From contig NZ_JAQQWS010000010.1 of NCBI RefSeq assembly GCF_028610675.1, positions 62,001 to 126,000 on the forward strand: DNA of 64,000 bases, written 5' to 3'. Position numbers and translations under genes: made by a program. Shown piece after piece: positions 56,392-63,632 of the stretch. Under the pieces are notes generated by a model. It saw only the letters and a list, made by a program, of their open reading frames with translations. It made no database searches and was not told the origin of the DNA. Source of the DNA: Alkalihalobacillus pseudalcaliphilus (GTDB lineage Bacteria; Bacillota; Bacilli; Bacillales; Bacillaceae_D). The stretch's first letter is position 1; the number at the start of each line of letters is the position of its first letter.

Positions 56392-56724
56392 ATGAATGAT
56401 GAACAGGGAAAAATGCTACTTGGATTACTTGTAGATAAATTTCGCTGGCTTGGTGGTGATGCTTATCTTGCTTTGAGCTTTAATGATGATGCCTATCTTG
56501 CAATTAAAGAACTTGAAGCTTCATATCATCGTCATGTCACTCAATATGTTCAGATGGCTATTAAATTTTCCGATTCTACGAATTTGTTGGCTGATTGTAA
56601 AAAAGTAATGGACGAATATAACTCTTTATCAGAAATCATAACTGTATATTTTGAATCAACTGATACAGAAAGAAAGGTGAGTGAGTTAATTGAAACGTTA
56701 TCAAGTAATCAACAAAATCAATGA
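56392..56724 (+). CDS. Uncharacterised phage protein
   Basis: A 110-residue acidic, mostly helical protein with no recognisable motif. ATG 56392 is chosen because GAGGTG lies 7 bases upstream; the frame extends further back into the previous gene. Overlaps the next gene by 35 bases. Confidence 0.6.
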   Translation: MNDEQGKMLLGLLVDKFRWLGGDAYLALSFNDDAYLAIKELEASYHRHVTQYVQMAIKFSDSTNLLADCKKVMDEYNSLSEIITVYFESTDTERKVSELIETLSSNQQNQ

Positions 56725-57028
56725 AATATTTGCGAATTGCTTAGGGTGCCAAAGAGCTCCTGCTAAAGAACGTAAAGAGAAGTCAAGTGTTTGTAAAGCG
56801 TGTCCTGTAGGGGCTGAATTAATGCAATTGGGAGATGAGCTTTTAAGCATCAAATACAAAGAAGTTAGTCTAACCAATGAAGAAGTTTTCTTTGTAAATA
56901 AGCACATTAAAGCTTTGGGGAAAGAAAAAGGGATTAACAAAGCATCTGAACGTCTGAACATCAAAGCAGAACATATCAATAGATTTTTGAAGGAAACAAA
57001 AAAGAACCTCACACCAGTAACGGCATAA
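56690..57028 (+). CDS. Zinc-finger-like phage protein
   Basis: A 112-residue protein with four cysteines in two pairs (NCLGCQRAP and VCKACPVG, about residues 17-40), a likely zinc site, then a helix-turn-helix-like C-terminus (KGINKASERLNIKAEHINRFL). TTG 56690 follows AAAGGTGA. Similar proteins occur in Bacillus phage early operons; function unknown. Confidence 0.7.
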   Translation: MKRYQVINKINEIFANCLGCQRAPAKERKEKSSVCKACPVGAELMQLGDELLSIKYKEVSLTNEEVFFVNKHIKALGKEKGINKASERLNIKAEHINRFLKETKKNLTPVTA

Positions 57029-57087
57029 GGTACCTCAGCAAGTACATTATATCAGTTTTAACTGGTGTGGGAAAGGTAGTGGACTGG

Positions 57088-57297
57088 ATGTATCATAAAT
57101 TCGCTTTACCTGTTATCTACCAGTCTTTCAATCATTCGAGATATGCACAATCATATTTAAAGCACAATCATCCTGAAATGGATTTTATAGAAGTAAAGAA
57201 TGGTTTTGTCTTATGCAAGAAGAAGGACGAGCCAGAAGGAGGATTTAGAACTTATGCAGCAACTACAAGAAAGCAAAAGCAACCTGGTCTTTGTTAG
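57088..57297 (+). CDS. Small phage protein
   Basis: A 69-residue basic protein without recognisable motifs. ATG 57088 has GGAAAGGTAG 8 bases ahead; in-frame GTG codons at 57067 and 57079 are less well placed. Its end overlaps the Rha-type gene. Confidence 0.5.
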   Translation: MYHKFALPVIYQSFNHSRYAQSYLKHNHPEMDFIEVKNGFVLCKKKDEPEGGFRTYAATTRKQKQPGLC

Positions 57298-57862
57298 TAG
57301 CGATAAGGCGGTCACAGATTCTTTAACCATTGCACATGCCTTTAACAAAGGACACGACAAGGTTTTGAGAGATTTTCGTTCATTAAAATGTTCTGAAAGT
57401 TTCCGACTCGCCAATTTTGGAGAGTCGGAATATAAGAACAAGCAAGGGCGTTTGATGCCCATGTTCACGGTAACTTTTGATGGGTTTTCAATGCTTGCTA
57501 TGGGTTATACGGGCGAGAAAGCAATGGAATTTAAAGAACGCTATATCAACGAATTTAATAGGACTCGCCATTTTTTGGAGAGTCGGAACCATGAGCATAA
57601 ATTACTCAGTTTACAAGTAGATGCAACATTAATTGCAGCAGAGCAAAAGGAAATTCAACAATTAGTATCTGTGACTGTTCATAGCCTATATCCAAGAATA
57701 ACTGTTGGGGCAAGGCGTAAGTATTTTGCAAGACTTTATCAGGACTTAAAGGACAAGTTCCTTATTACATCCTATCGAGATATCAAAAGATCCGATTATG
57801 ATGCAGCGGTTGATTTTATTCAAAATTGGCACTCTCCAAATTTGGCGAGTCGTAAGGAGTAG
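57254..57862 (+). CDS. Rha-family regulator with ORF6C domain
   Basis: A 202-residue protein with an N-terminal pRha domain (TDSLTIAHAFNKGHDKVLRDFR, FTVTFDGFSMLAMGYTGEKAMEFKERYINEFN) and a C-terminal ORF6C domain (LYPRITVGARRKYFARLYQDLK). Rha proteins of temperate phages influence lysogenic growth. ATG 57254 follows AAGGAGGA. Starts within the previous gene and is followed 3 bases later by the replication gene. Confidence 0.85.
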   Translation: MQQLQESKSNLVFVSSDKAVTDSLTIAHAFNKGHDKVLRDFRSLKCSESFRLANFGESEYKNKQGRLMPMFTVTFDGFSMLAMGYTGEKAMEFKERYINEFNRTRHFLESRNHEHKLLSLQVDATLIAAEQKEIQQLVSVTVHSLYPRITVGARRKYFARLYQDLKDKFLITSYRDIKRSDYDAAVDFIQNWHSPNLASRKE

Positions 57863-57864
57863 CT

Positions 57865-58737
57865 ATGAGAAAACAATATTTATTAGATGAATATCCACTA
57901 CTTGTCTTACCATCATTGGCTGTAAATGTTGGTCTGAATAAAGCCATAGTTCTCCAACAAGCTCATTATTGGTTACAGAAGTCCACTAAGTCGATGAAAG
58001 GGAGAACTTGGTTTCATAAGACTTACGAAGAGTGGCAAGAAGAATTTCCGTTTTGGAGTATAAGTACCATTCGCAGGGCAATAAGCGAGCTGGAGAAGGA
58101 AGAGTTGCTACTTGTCGACAACTTTAATCAAAAAGGTTACGACAAGACAAAATGGTATTCAGTTAACTATCCGAAGTTAGAAAAATCAGTGAACAGTCCA
58201 TGTGTTCAAAATGAACAGTCCATCTGTTCAGAACGAACAGATGCATGTGTTCAAAATGAACAGATCGATGTGTTCAATATGAACAAACCAATACCAGATA
58301 TTACTACTACTACTACTATTACTACTAAAAAAGAAGATGACGTGGACAAATTAGGAAATAGATTCATCGAGCTTCGAGCAAAAGGCGTCATGCTAAAAGC
58401 TCTTGACTATCAATCTATTGCTAGAGTCCTCAAAGCAGTACCGTTAGAACAAGCAATACAGTTGCTAGAAGCTTTCTTTTTGGAAAGGAAAGGTAAGACT
58501 ACGATTCATTCGTTTAGCTATTGCGAAAAATACATAATCGAGCAATATGACACGATAATAGCTAGACAGGATGCACAGAGGGAGAGGGGAGAGCATGAAC
58601 AGTATTCAAGACGTAATGGCAAGGTTGATGGCGAAAAGTCCACATCTAGCCAAGCAAATGCAGGAGTTAGAAGAACAGAAAAGCAATATCTTGTCGGGGA
58701 AGATGGACAGATACCGGATTCTGAATACGACTTCTGA
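57865..58737 (+). CDS. Phage replication initiation protein
   Basis: A 290-residue winged-helix protein of the phage replisome-organiser type: AIVLQQAHYWLQKS, RTWFHKTYEEWQEEFPFWSISTIRRAISELEKEELL form the DNA-binding domain (about 25-90). A low-complexity linker with a threonine run (about 148-155) connects to a C-terminal helical domain. Codons for about residues 113-140 coincide with four iterons, so the gene carries its own origin, as in lambda O. AAGGAGTAGC precedes ATG 57865. Confidence 0.8.
   Translation: MRKQYLLDEYPLLVLPSLAVNVGLNKAIVLQQAHYWLQKSTKSMKGRTWFHKTYEEWQEEFPFWSISTIRRAISELEKEELLLVDNFNQKGYDKTKWYSVNYPKLEKSVNSPCVQNEQSICSERTDACVQNEQIDVFNMNKPIPDITTTTTITTKKEDDVDKLGNRFIELRAKGVMLKALDYQSIARVLKAVPLEQAIQLLEAFFLERKGKTTIHSFSYCEKYIIEQYDTIIARQDAQRERGEHEQYSRRNGKVDGEKSTSSQANAGVRRTEKQYLVGEDGQIPDSEYDF
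58203..58285. other. Four palindromic iterons, putative phage replication origin
   Basis: Fifteen-base palindromes TGTTCAAAATGAACA (58203 and 58248), TGTTCAGAACGAACA (58225) and TGTTCAATATGAACA (58271) are spaced 22-23 bases, two helical turns. An ACT/ATT triplet tract (about 58298-58330) and AT-rich sequence follow, suitable for unwinding. The array lies inside the initiator gene. Confidence 0.75.
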
Positions 58738-59566
58738 TTGTCCACATAACTTATGTGATGGTAGAGGTTGGATGCATAAAGAAGATTTGTTATATCATTT
58801 TTTATCACCAGAAGAAAAAGCTACAGCCAATCATGTCATTTACGAAGAGTGCTTGTGTAATAAAGCAATGAAAAGAAAAAAAGAAATTGAGAACACCTTA
58901 AAGAGTTCTAGAATTCCCGAAGCTTTCCTAGATGCTACTGTAAATAATTTTGACCTATCGAAATACAATCAGCCAGATGAACGTGCACGGGCTGCCTACG
59001 CTAAGAAAATGGTAGGGGAATACATCGTGAAATTTCAGAGCATTAAGAATGATGGTAAAGGTTTATATTTTCACAGTCCGACTAAGGGGTGTGGGAAAAG
59101 TCGGTTGGCACTTTCTTTAGCCAATGCCTTATTTAAAAAATATGCGCTTGTACCCGTTTATAGTACTGTTTCAGACTTGTTTGATGAAATCAAGAGCACG
59201 TGGAATCCAGGTTCTAAATTTTCGACAGCAAACGTTATGGATATGTACCGAAACGCACAAGTACTCATCCTTGATGACATTGGCGTTGAAGAAACGAGTG
59301 GTAGAAACAATGACCAAAACAAGTGGAAAGAGGGCATGATGACCAAACTACTTGATCATCGAATGAATAACAAGCTCATCACTATTTTTACCGCAAATTT
59401 AACCATTGAGGAATTGACAAGACCATCCCTGTATCCTATGGGGAGGGTCGAAAGCAGAGTGAGAAAAATGGCTTATCCAGTATCCATGCCAAACGAAAAA
59501 GTTCGTGATGCCGAGTCAGAGCAAGAGAATCGAGCATTTGAGCAAATGTTAATGGGGGAGGGGTGA
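58595..59566 (+). CDS. DnaC-like helicase loader ATPase
   Basis: AAA+ ATPase of 323 residues that would load the replicative helicase at the phage origin. Walker A is PTKGCGKS and Walker B VLILDDIG. A cysteine cluster (CPHNLCDGRGW and EECLCN) suggests an N-terminal zinc ribbon. ATG 58595 has GAGGGGAG close upstream and overlaps the initiator gene by 143 bases; ATG 58703 would shorten the overlap but lacks a well-placed site. Adjacent to the origin-carrying initiator gene, as in many Bacillus phages. Confidence 0.88.
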   Translation: MNSIQDVMARLMAKSPHLAKQMQELEEQKSNILSGKMDRYRILNTTSDCPHNLCDGRGWMHKEDLLYHFLSPEEKATANHVIYEECLCNKAMKRKKEIENTLKSSRIPEAFLDATVNNFDLSKYNQPDERARAAYAKKMVGEYIVKFQSIKNDGKGLYFHSPTKGCGKSRLALSLANALFKKYALVPVYSTVSDLFDEIKSTWNPGSKFSTANVMDMYRNAQVLILDDIGVEETSGRNNDQNKWKEGMMTKLLDHRMNNKLITIFTANLTIEELTRPSLYPMGRVESRVRKMAYPVSMPNEKVRDAESEQENRAFEQMLMGEG

Positions 59567-59570
59567 TTGG

Positions 59571-59726
59571 ATGGGGCAGCTATTAGATGCATACGAGAAT
59601 AAGAGACAGCAATTAATTTTTAAGATGAAAGACAAGGTTGATGCAGATTTAGTTCATATGAGCTTAACTGAGTTAGTTAGAGAATGGCGAATGTACCAAA
59701 AGCAAAGAAAAAGTATAAGAGGATGA
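59571..59726 (+). CDS. Small basic phage protein
   Basis: A 51-codon frame with GGGGAGGGG immediately upstream of ATG 59571 and 4 bases after the DnaC-like stop. The product is helical and basic (LVREWRMYQKQRKSIRG at the end). Position in a compact operon supports it as real; family not recognised. Confidence 0.65.
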   Translation: MGQLLDAYENKRQQLIFKMKDKVDADLVHMSLTELVREWRMYQKQRKSIRG

Positions 59727-59733
59727 AGGACTT

Positions 59734-60099
59734 ATGGTTGAGCAATTATCCTTGTTAAGACCGACTTTTGATGAGACAAGAGCAAAGTGGACGAGGGAAT
59801 CTAACCAACAGGAGCCATGGTGTTATCTCAAAGTCTGCATACCTGATCAAGCAAAATCGCCTGAAGAAATTAATTATAAAGGCGATTGCAAAGAGCAAAG
59901 TCATAATTGCGAATTATGGGAGCATCTTGCCGTAGCAGCTTGGAGAGTAAGTGAAAACGACTTTGATACCGTTGCTAAGATACTTGCTGAGAAACGAGAT
60001 CTACAAGAGCCAATCATCATCAAGGTTTATCAAAAAGAGTCAGAAATTTATTTCGATATTGAAGTCATTGAATATTTAGAGCGGAAGGTGATTACATGA
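59734..60099 (+). CDS. Uncharacterised phage protein
   Basis: A 121-residue acidic protein with no recognised domain. GAAGGA lies ahead of ATG 59734, and its stop overlaps the start of the next gene. Central residues include two Cys (GDCKEQSHNCELW). Confidence 0.65.
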   Translation: MVEQLSLLRPTFDETRAKWTRESNQQEPWCYLKVCIPDQAKSPEEINYKGDCKEQSHNCELWEHLAVAAWRVSENDFDTVAKILAEKRDLQEPIIIKVYQKESEIYFDIEVIEYLERKVIT

Positions 60100-60710
60100 T
60101 ATGTCCAACTTGCAACAGACACGTAAATAAATTAGTAGCCACGGGGATGAAATCAACCGATTTAGCTACAGGAAAACGCATTAATATCGACTTATGTTTA
60201 GATTGTGTATCAGAAACGATTGATATTTTGAAAAAAGAAAGAGTCGTTGAATTAAAGTCGCTTTTTGAGATGCAAAGAAAATTAGAGAAAAACCAACCAA
60301 CTATGACCCAAAAAGAGTTTAAAGCATCGGATAAAATCACAAGCTTTTGTCAGAGTTTTACGAAGTTAGTTGTGGCTATTCGTGATGGTGATGATGCTCC
60401 TTTAAAATTATTCACGAATGTGCTCTCTTTAGCTCTTTCAATCGGAATTGAGTTTAATTATGAAAAGCAATCCATTTTAAAAATATCTTTTGATTCACCT
60501 GATTTTGATTTAAATAGTTATAGCAACTACATGTATGTTTTAAAAGAAGCTACCACTCTTTATTACAAACGCGATTTGAATAGCTATCTCTTTTTGTTGC
60601 AAGGTGTCATTGATCAATTTGGTGAGTTAGGTATGAAGTGGGTAGAAGTCGAAGATGAATTTGAACAGTTCACAATCATTTCAAAAGTTAGAGTTGCGGA
60701 GGGTTACTGA
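60096..60710 (+). CDS. Uncharacterised phage protein with zinc-ribbon-like N-terminus
   Basis: A 204-residue protein: CPTCNRHV near the start and CLDC around residue 34-37 form two CxxC pairs, then a helical body of unknown fold. Overlaps the previous gene by 4 bases (ATGA). No activity can be assigned. Confidence 0.68.
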   Translation: MICPTCNRHVNKLVATGMKSTDLATGKRINIDLCLDCVSETIDILKKERVVELKSLFEMQRKLEKNQPTMTQKEFKASDKITSFCQSFTKLVVAIRDGDDAPLKLFTNVLSLALSIGIEFNYEKQSILKISFDSPDFDLNSYSNYMYVLKEATTLYYKRDLNSYLFLLQGVIDQFGELGMKWVEVEDEFEQFTIISKVRVAEGY

Positions 60711-60711
60711 T

Positions 60712-60855
60712 ATGGGAGTATTGAAGACGTTAGTGGATGTAGTTCAGGAAACAATTGAGATTTCGAAAGCATTTAATCAAGGAAAAGGTACTAAAAGAGT
60801 TAGCAGCGGTTTTGTTAAAAGAAAGACAATAAAAAGGGTGAAGAAGTTATTTTAA
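60712..60855 (+). CDS. Small basic phage protein
   Basis: A 47-residue protein with a lysine/arginine-rich C-terminus (FVKRKTIKRVKKLF). GGAGGG lies 7 bases before ATG 60712. A longer in-frame start inside the preceding gene is unlikely. Unknown function; possibly nucleic-acid binding by charge. Confidence 0.55.
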   Translation: MGVLKTLVDVVQETIEISKAFNQGKGTKRVSSGFVKRKTIKRVKKLF

Positions 60856-60931
60856 AAAGCCCACTCTCCTTAGAAAGTGGACCATAATATCTCTCAACAA
60901 GATTATTATACCACGCTTGGGAGGCGATGAC

Positions 60932-61132
60932 ATGTCTAATAGTGTTATTGCAGTCGATTTAACAAAATTAACTGCTGAGATTGATGTGACACAAAATCAA
61001 CTGGTCGTTGTGAGTGATGGAAAAGTGACAATTCTTAATGGCCCGACAAGCGGACACGGGGAATATGCTTGCATCTGGAAAGATGGAAAAGTATTAGATG
61101 TCATAAAAAGTGAACGCGTAAGGGTCAAATAA
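60932..61132 (+). CDS. Small phage protein, possibly XtrA/YqaO-like
   Basis: A 66-residue protein with the pattern DVTQNQLVVVSDGKV, GEYACIWKDGKVLDV, which resembles the XtrA/YqaO family of PBSX and skin-element proteins; this match is from memory and only moderate. ATG 60932 follows GGGAGGCGA; the ATG frame from 60917 starts within that site. Function unknown. Confidence 0.6.
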   Translation: MSNSVIAVDLTKLTAEIDVTQNQLVVVSDGKVTILNGPTSGHGEYACIWKDGKVLDVIKSERVRVK

Positions 61133-61154
61133 ACATTGGGGAAGTGACCTTTAT

Positions 61155-61337
61155 ATGCAAACGTGTAAAAAACATGTATTAAAAACGGAAGTACATGCAT
61201 GGGGCGTTTATCGCCCTGCATGTGGTTGCCAAACTTGCGAAATGAAAGCTATTGAATATGCGATTGAATTTAAAAAATTATTAAATCACTTTAAAATGAC
61301 GATTGCAGAACGGAAACAAATTAGAGAAGGGAGTTGA
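61155..61337 (+). CDS. Small cysteine-containing phage protein
   Basis: A 60-residue protein with RPACGCQTCE near the middle, a potential zinc or iron site, and a helical C-terminus. Ribosome binding site GGGGAAGTGA precedes ATG 61155. Not recognised. Confidence 0.58.
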   Translation: MQTCKKHVLKTEVHAWGVYRPACGCQTCEMKAIEYAIEFKKLLNHFKMTIAERKQIREGS

Positions 61338-61343
61338 ATCAGT

Positions 61344-61775
61344 TTGTCGTTAAATCAAGGGATGTTTACTTCTTCAACTGACAAGTGGGAAACTCCCCAG
61401 GCATTTTTTAATGAGTTAGATAGGGAATTCCGCTTTGATGTAGATGTTTGTGCAACTGAAGCAGATAAGAAATGCGAACAGTATTTTTCGCCCCAAGATG
61501 ATGGGTTATCCCAAAAGTGGGAAGGTACTTGCTGGATGAATCCACCTTATGGTCGAAAAATTGGCTACTGGATCGAAAAGGCTTATGAATCATCTCTTCA
61601 AGGGGCTACGGTTGTTTGTTTGCTACCTTCTAGGACTGATACCAAGTGGTTTCATGAATATTGTTTGAAGGGCGAGATTCGGTTTATCAAAGGAAGGCTG
61701 AAATTTGGCGATAGTAAAAATTCAGCACCTTTCCCGAGTGTTGTTGTTGTTTTTCGAGGTAAGGGGATTAAGTGA
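61344..61775 (+). CDS. Phage N-6-adenine DNA methyltransferase
   Basis: A 143-residue methyltransferase of the phage Dam family: DKWETPQAFFNELDREF near the start, FDVDVCATEADKKC and the catalytic NPPYGRKIGYWI (DPPY-type) motif. Modifies adenine in phage DNA, probably for protection or regulation. TTG 61344 with AAGGGAG upstream. Shorter than cellular Dam enzymes, as usual for this phage family; no restriction gene nearby. Confidence 0.88.
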   Translation: MSLNQGMFTSSTDKWETPQAFFNELDREFRFDVDVCATEADKKCEQYFSPQDDGLSQKWEGTCWMNPPYGRKIGYWIEKAYESSLQGATVVCLLPSRTDTKWFHEYCLKGEIRFIKGRLKFGDSKNSAPFPSVVVVFRGKGIK

Positions 61776-61814
61776 ATAGTATCCAAATTAAATGCAATAA
61801 GAAAGGTTTAATTC

Positions 61815-62036
61815 ATGAAGGAATATATTGTTCGTTCAAGTCACTTAATCCCTTCTAAAGTCAAAGGAGAACTACCAGAGGTTGTTTATAACTATATTGC
61901 CAATGATTCAAGTATAGGAATTCATTACACCCTAACCAGAGAACGTGACTATGCTTATATTTTCGTGGATTACGAAAAAAAGGATGCTGAATTCATTGCC
62001 GAATGTTGGGGGATGAAGCTTGTTGAATTAATATGA
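61815..62036 (+). CDS. Uncharacterised phage protein
   Basis: A 73-residue small alpha/beta protein (HYTLTRERDYAYIFVDYEKKDAEF). GAAAGG precedes ATG 61815. No family recognised. Confidence 0.55.
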   Translation: MKEYIVRSSHLIPSKVKGELPEVVYNYIANDSSIGIHYTLTRERDYAYIFVDYEKKDAEFIAECWGMKLVELI

Positions 62037-62081
62037 TTAATTAAATGTATCCATAAAATGTGTCATAAAGGAGTGTCAATA

Positions 62082-62267
62082 ATGAAAGAAAACGATCATT
62101 CTTCTTCATTTACGATGGATTATGATAAGAAAGAAATTGTATTGACTGTCTATGATAAAGACAAAAAAATAAAAACTCGTTTAACTGAAAAAGATATTAT
62201 ATCAATGAAGAGTTGGTTTGAGTTAGCAAAGCATATGGAGGTTGAAAATGAGTGTAAACCCACTTAA
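62082..62267 (+). CDS. Uncharacterised phage protein
   Basis: A 61-residue charged protein. ATG 62082 has AAAGGAGTG 6 bases upstream. Overlaps the next gene by 20 bases. No family recognised. Confidence 0.55.
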   Translation: MKENDHSSSFTMDYDKKEIVLTVYDKDKKIKTRLTEKDIISMKSWFELAKHMEVENECKPT

Positions 62268-62445
62268 AAAAGGCGATAAAGTTGTCATGCACACTTGTAT
62301 TGAAGCTGAATCAAATGATGGGACAATTTGGACATGTAAGACCGACCAGTTTAAACATCATCCCAATCATGATTACACAGTTGTAATGTTAGAAGGGTAT
62401 AGTGGCTCTTTTCATACTGAATACCTTCAAAAAGTAACTATTTAA
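62248..62445 (+). CDS. Uncharacterised phage protein
   Basis: A 65-residue protein that looks like a small beta barrel (LKKGDKVVMHTCIEAESND, YTVVMLEGYSGSFHTEYL), of a kind often found in phage early regions. GGAGGTTG lies just ahead of ATG 62248. No function known. Confidence 0.58.
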   Translation: MSVNPLKKGDKVVMHTCIEAESNDGTIWTCKTDQFKHHPNHDYTVVMLEGYSGSFHTEYLQKVTI

Positions 62446-62488
62446 TAATACACAGTCTGACCAAATAGCGAAATAAGGAGGACCAAAC

Positions 62489-62773
62489 ATGAAAAAAGAT
62501 GCATGGGTTTTACGATTGAAAGATGAATCAAAAGAAGAAGGTATGCTAGGTGATTACTATTTAGATGAAGACGGGGAAGAATTGGATTGGTTAACACAAG
62601 ACTTAAGCAGTGCAACCATTTTTGACAATAAAAAAGAGGCAATAGAAGAATTTAAATTATATGAAAAATTGATTTTTGATAACTTTGGTGAAGATGCAAT
62701 ATGCAATTTCGGTTATACAAATATCATGGGAAATTTTGAGTTTGTAGAAGTGGAAGTAACAGAAGCTAAATAA
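62489..62773 (+). CDS. Uncharacterised acidic phage protein
   Basis: A 94-residue, strongly acidic protein (DYYLDEDGEELDWL). AAGGAGG precedes ATG 62489. The negative charge could suit a DNA-mimic or inhibitor role, but that is speculation; no family recognised. Confidence 0.6.
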   Translation: MKKDAWVLRLKDESKEEGMLGDYYLDEDGEELDWLTQDLSSATIFDNKKEAIEEFKLYEKLIFDNFGEDAICNFGYTNIMGNFEFVEVEVTEAK

Positions 62774-62844
62774 ATGCGTAAGAACACCACATGACCAAAC
62801 AGTAACTGTTGGAAAATCAATTAAATAAAGCCTTACCGAAGAAC

Positions 62845-62898
62845 GGAGGGCACTGAATTAATAATGAACTTTCATTATTATTCGGTGTCCTCTTTTTA
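62845..62898 (+). terminator. Terminator of the early operon
   Basis: GGAGGGCACTGAAT (from 62845) folds onto ATTCGGTGTCCTC (to about 62892) with a long inner AATAATGA/TCATTATT stem and T run, ending the early transcript before the late regulator genes. Confidence 0.8.
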
Positions 62899-62922
62899 TT
62901 TTCCTAAAAGGAGTGAATGTCC

Positions 62923-63063
62923 ATGGCAAAAACACAAAAAAAATCTAAAAAGAAAATGAATCAGAGAAAACAACCTGATTTATCTACACGAGAAATTGAA
63001 GCGTTGATGGGGATGAACAGACCCACTTATAACCGTTATCGAGGTACTTGGAGACAAAAATAA
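62923..63063 (+). CDS. Small lysine-rich phage protein
   Basis: A 46-codon frame, AAAAGGAGTG before ATG 62923. The N-terminus is Lys/Gln-rich (AKTQKKSKKKMNQRKQP) and the rest resembles a helix-turn-helix piece (STREIEALMGMNRPTYNRYRG). Located just ahead of the Xpf-like gene, probably co-transcribed. Confidence 0.65.
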   Translation: MAKTQKKSKKKMNQRKQPDLSTREIEALMGMNRPTYNRYRGTWRQK

Positions 63064-63079
63064 AAGGGGGCATTTAGTG

Positions 63080-63562
63080 ATGCAGGAACTTATAAAGGAA
63101 TATCAAGCAACTCTTAAGCTCATCAGAGAATCCAAATCACCGACAAAGAAAGAAGATCAAGTCATAATCTCAGGAATGATAAGTGATTTAGAATATGCTA
63201 TCGAGTGGATGAAGAAAGGCCGTCGTCCAGGTCTGAAAAGAGGGATTGAAAGAAGAGCCGCATACCAACTAGAACAACCGATTGACCCTGTGATTATGCA
63301 ATCATACAAAGCAAATTCCGGGACGAGTTTTTCAGGTGTCTCTGAAGGAGAAATACAAAAAATTGATGAAGCACTTAGTAATTTGACCAAAAGAGAACGC
63401 GAAGTTTTTTTATTGGTACGCGGTGAAGGTTATAGCCGAACAGAAGCCGCGAGGTTATTGGGCGTTAAGAAGGGAACAATCAATAATATCATGACAAGAT
63501 GTGATCAAAAGATAAGAATTATTAAGTCAACTTCTTTATTTTTAGCTCCACCTGCAAATTAA
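63080..63562 (+). CDS. Xpf/ArpU-like sigma-factor-type late regulator
   Basis: A 160-residue protein whose N-terminus (LEYAIEWMKKGRRPG) matches the PBSX Xpf/ArpU group and whose C-terminus is a sigma-70 region 4-like helix-turn-helix (LTKREREVFLLVRGEGYSRTEAARLLGVKKGTINNIM). Predicted activator of the phage packaging, structural and lysis genes. ATG 63080 has AAAGGGGG 9 bases upstream. Its stop lies in the loop of the following terminator. Confidence 0.82.
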   Translation: MQELIKEYQATLKLIRESKSPTKKEDQVIISGMISDLEYAIEWMKKGRRPGLKRGIERRAAYQLEQPIDPVIMQSYKANSGTSFSGVSEGEIQKIDEALSNLTKREREVFLLVRGEGYSRTEAARLLGVKKGTINNIMTRCDQKIRIIKSTSLFLAPPAN

Positions 63563-63575
63563 GTGGAGCTTTTTT
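63544..63575 (+). terminator. Terminator after the Xpf-like gene
   Basis: AGCTCCAC (63544-63551) pairs with GTGGAGCT (63563-63570), followed by six T. It overlaps the 3' end of the coding region. Confidence 0.88.
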
Positions 63576-63632
63576 GTCGCCCGTTTGCCACCTATAAGTA
63601 GAAAGTATTTTTTACAAGGAGGATGATTATAT

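Noticed and set aside
61344..61775. Restriction-modification system
   Set aside because: The methyltransferase belongs to the phage Dam group and no endonuclease gene is nearby.
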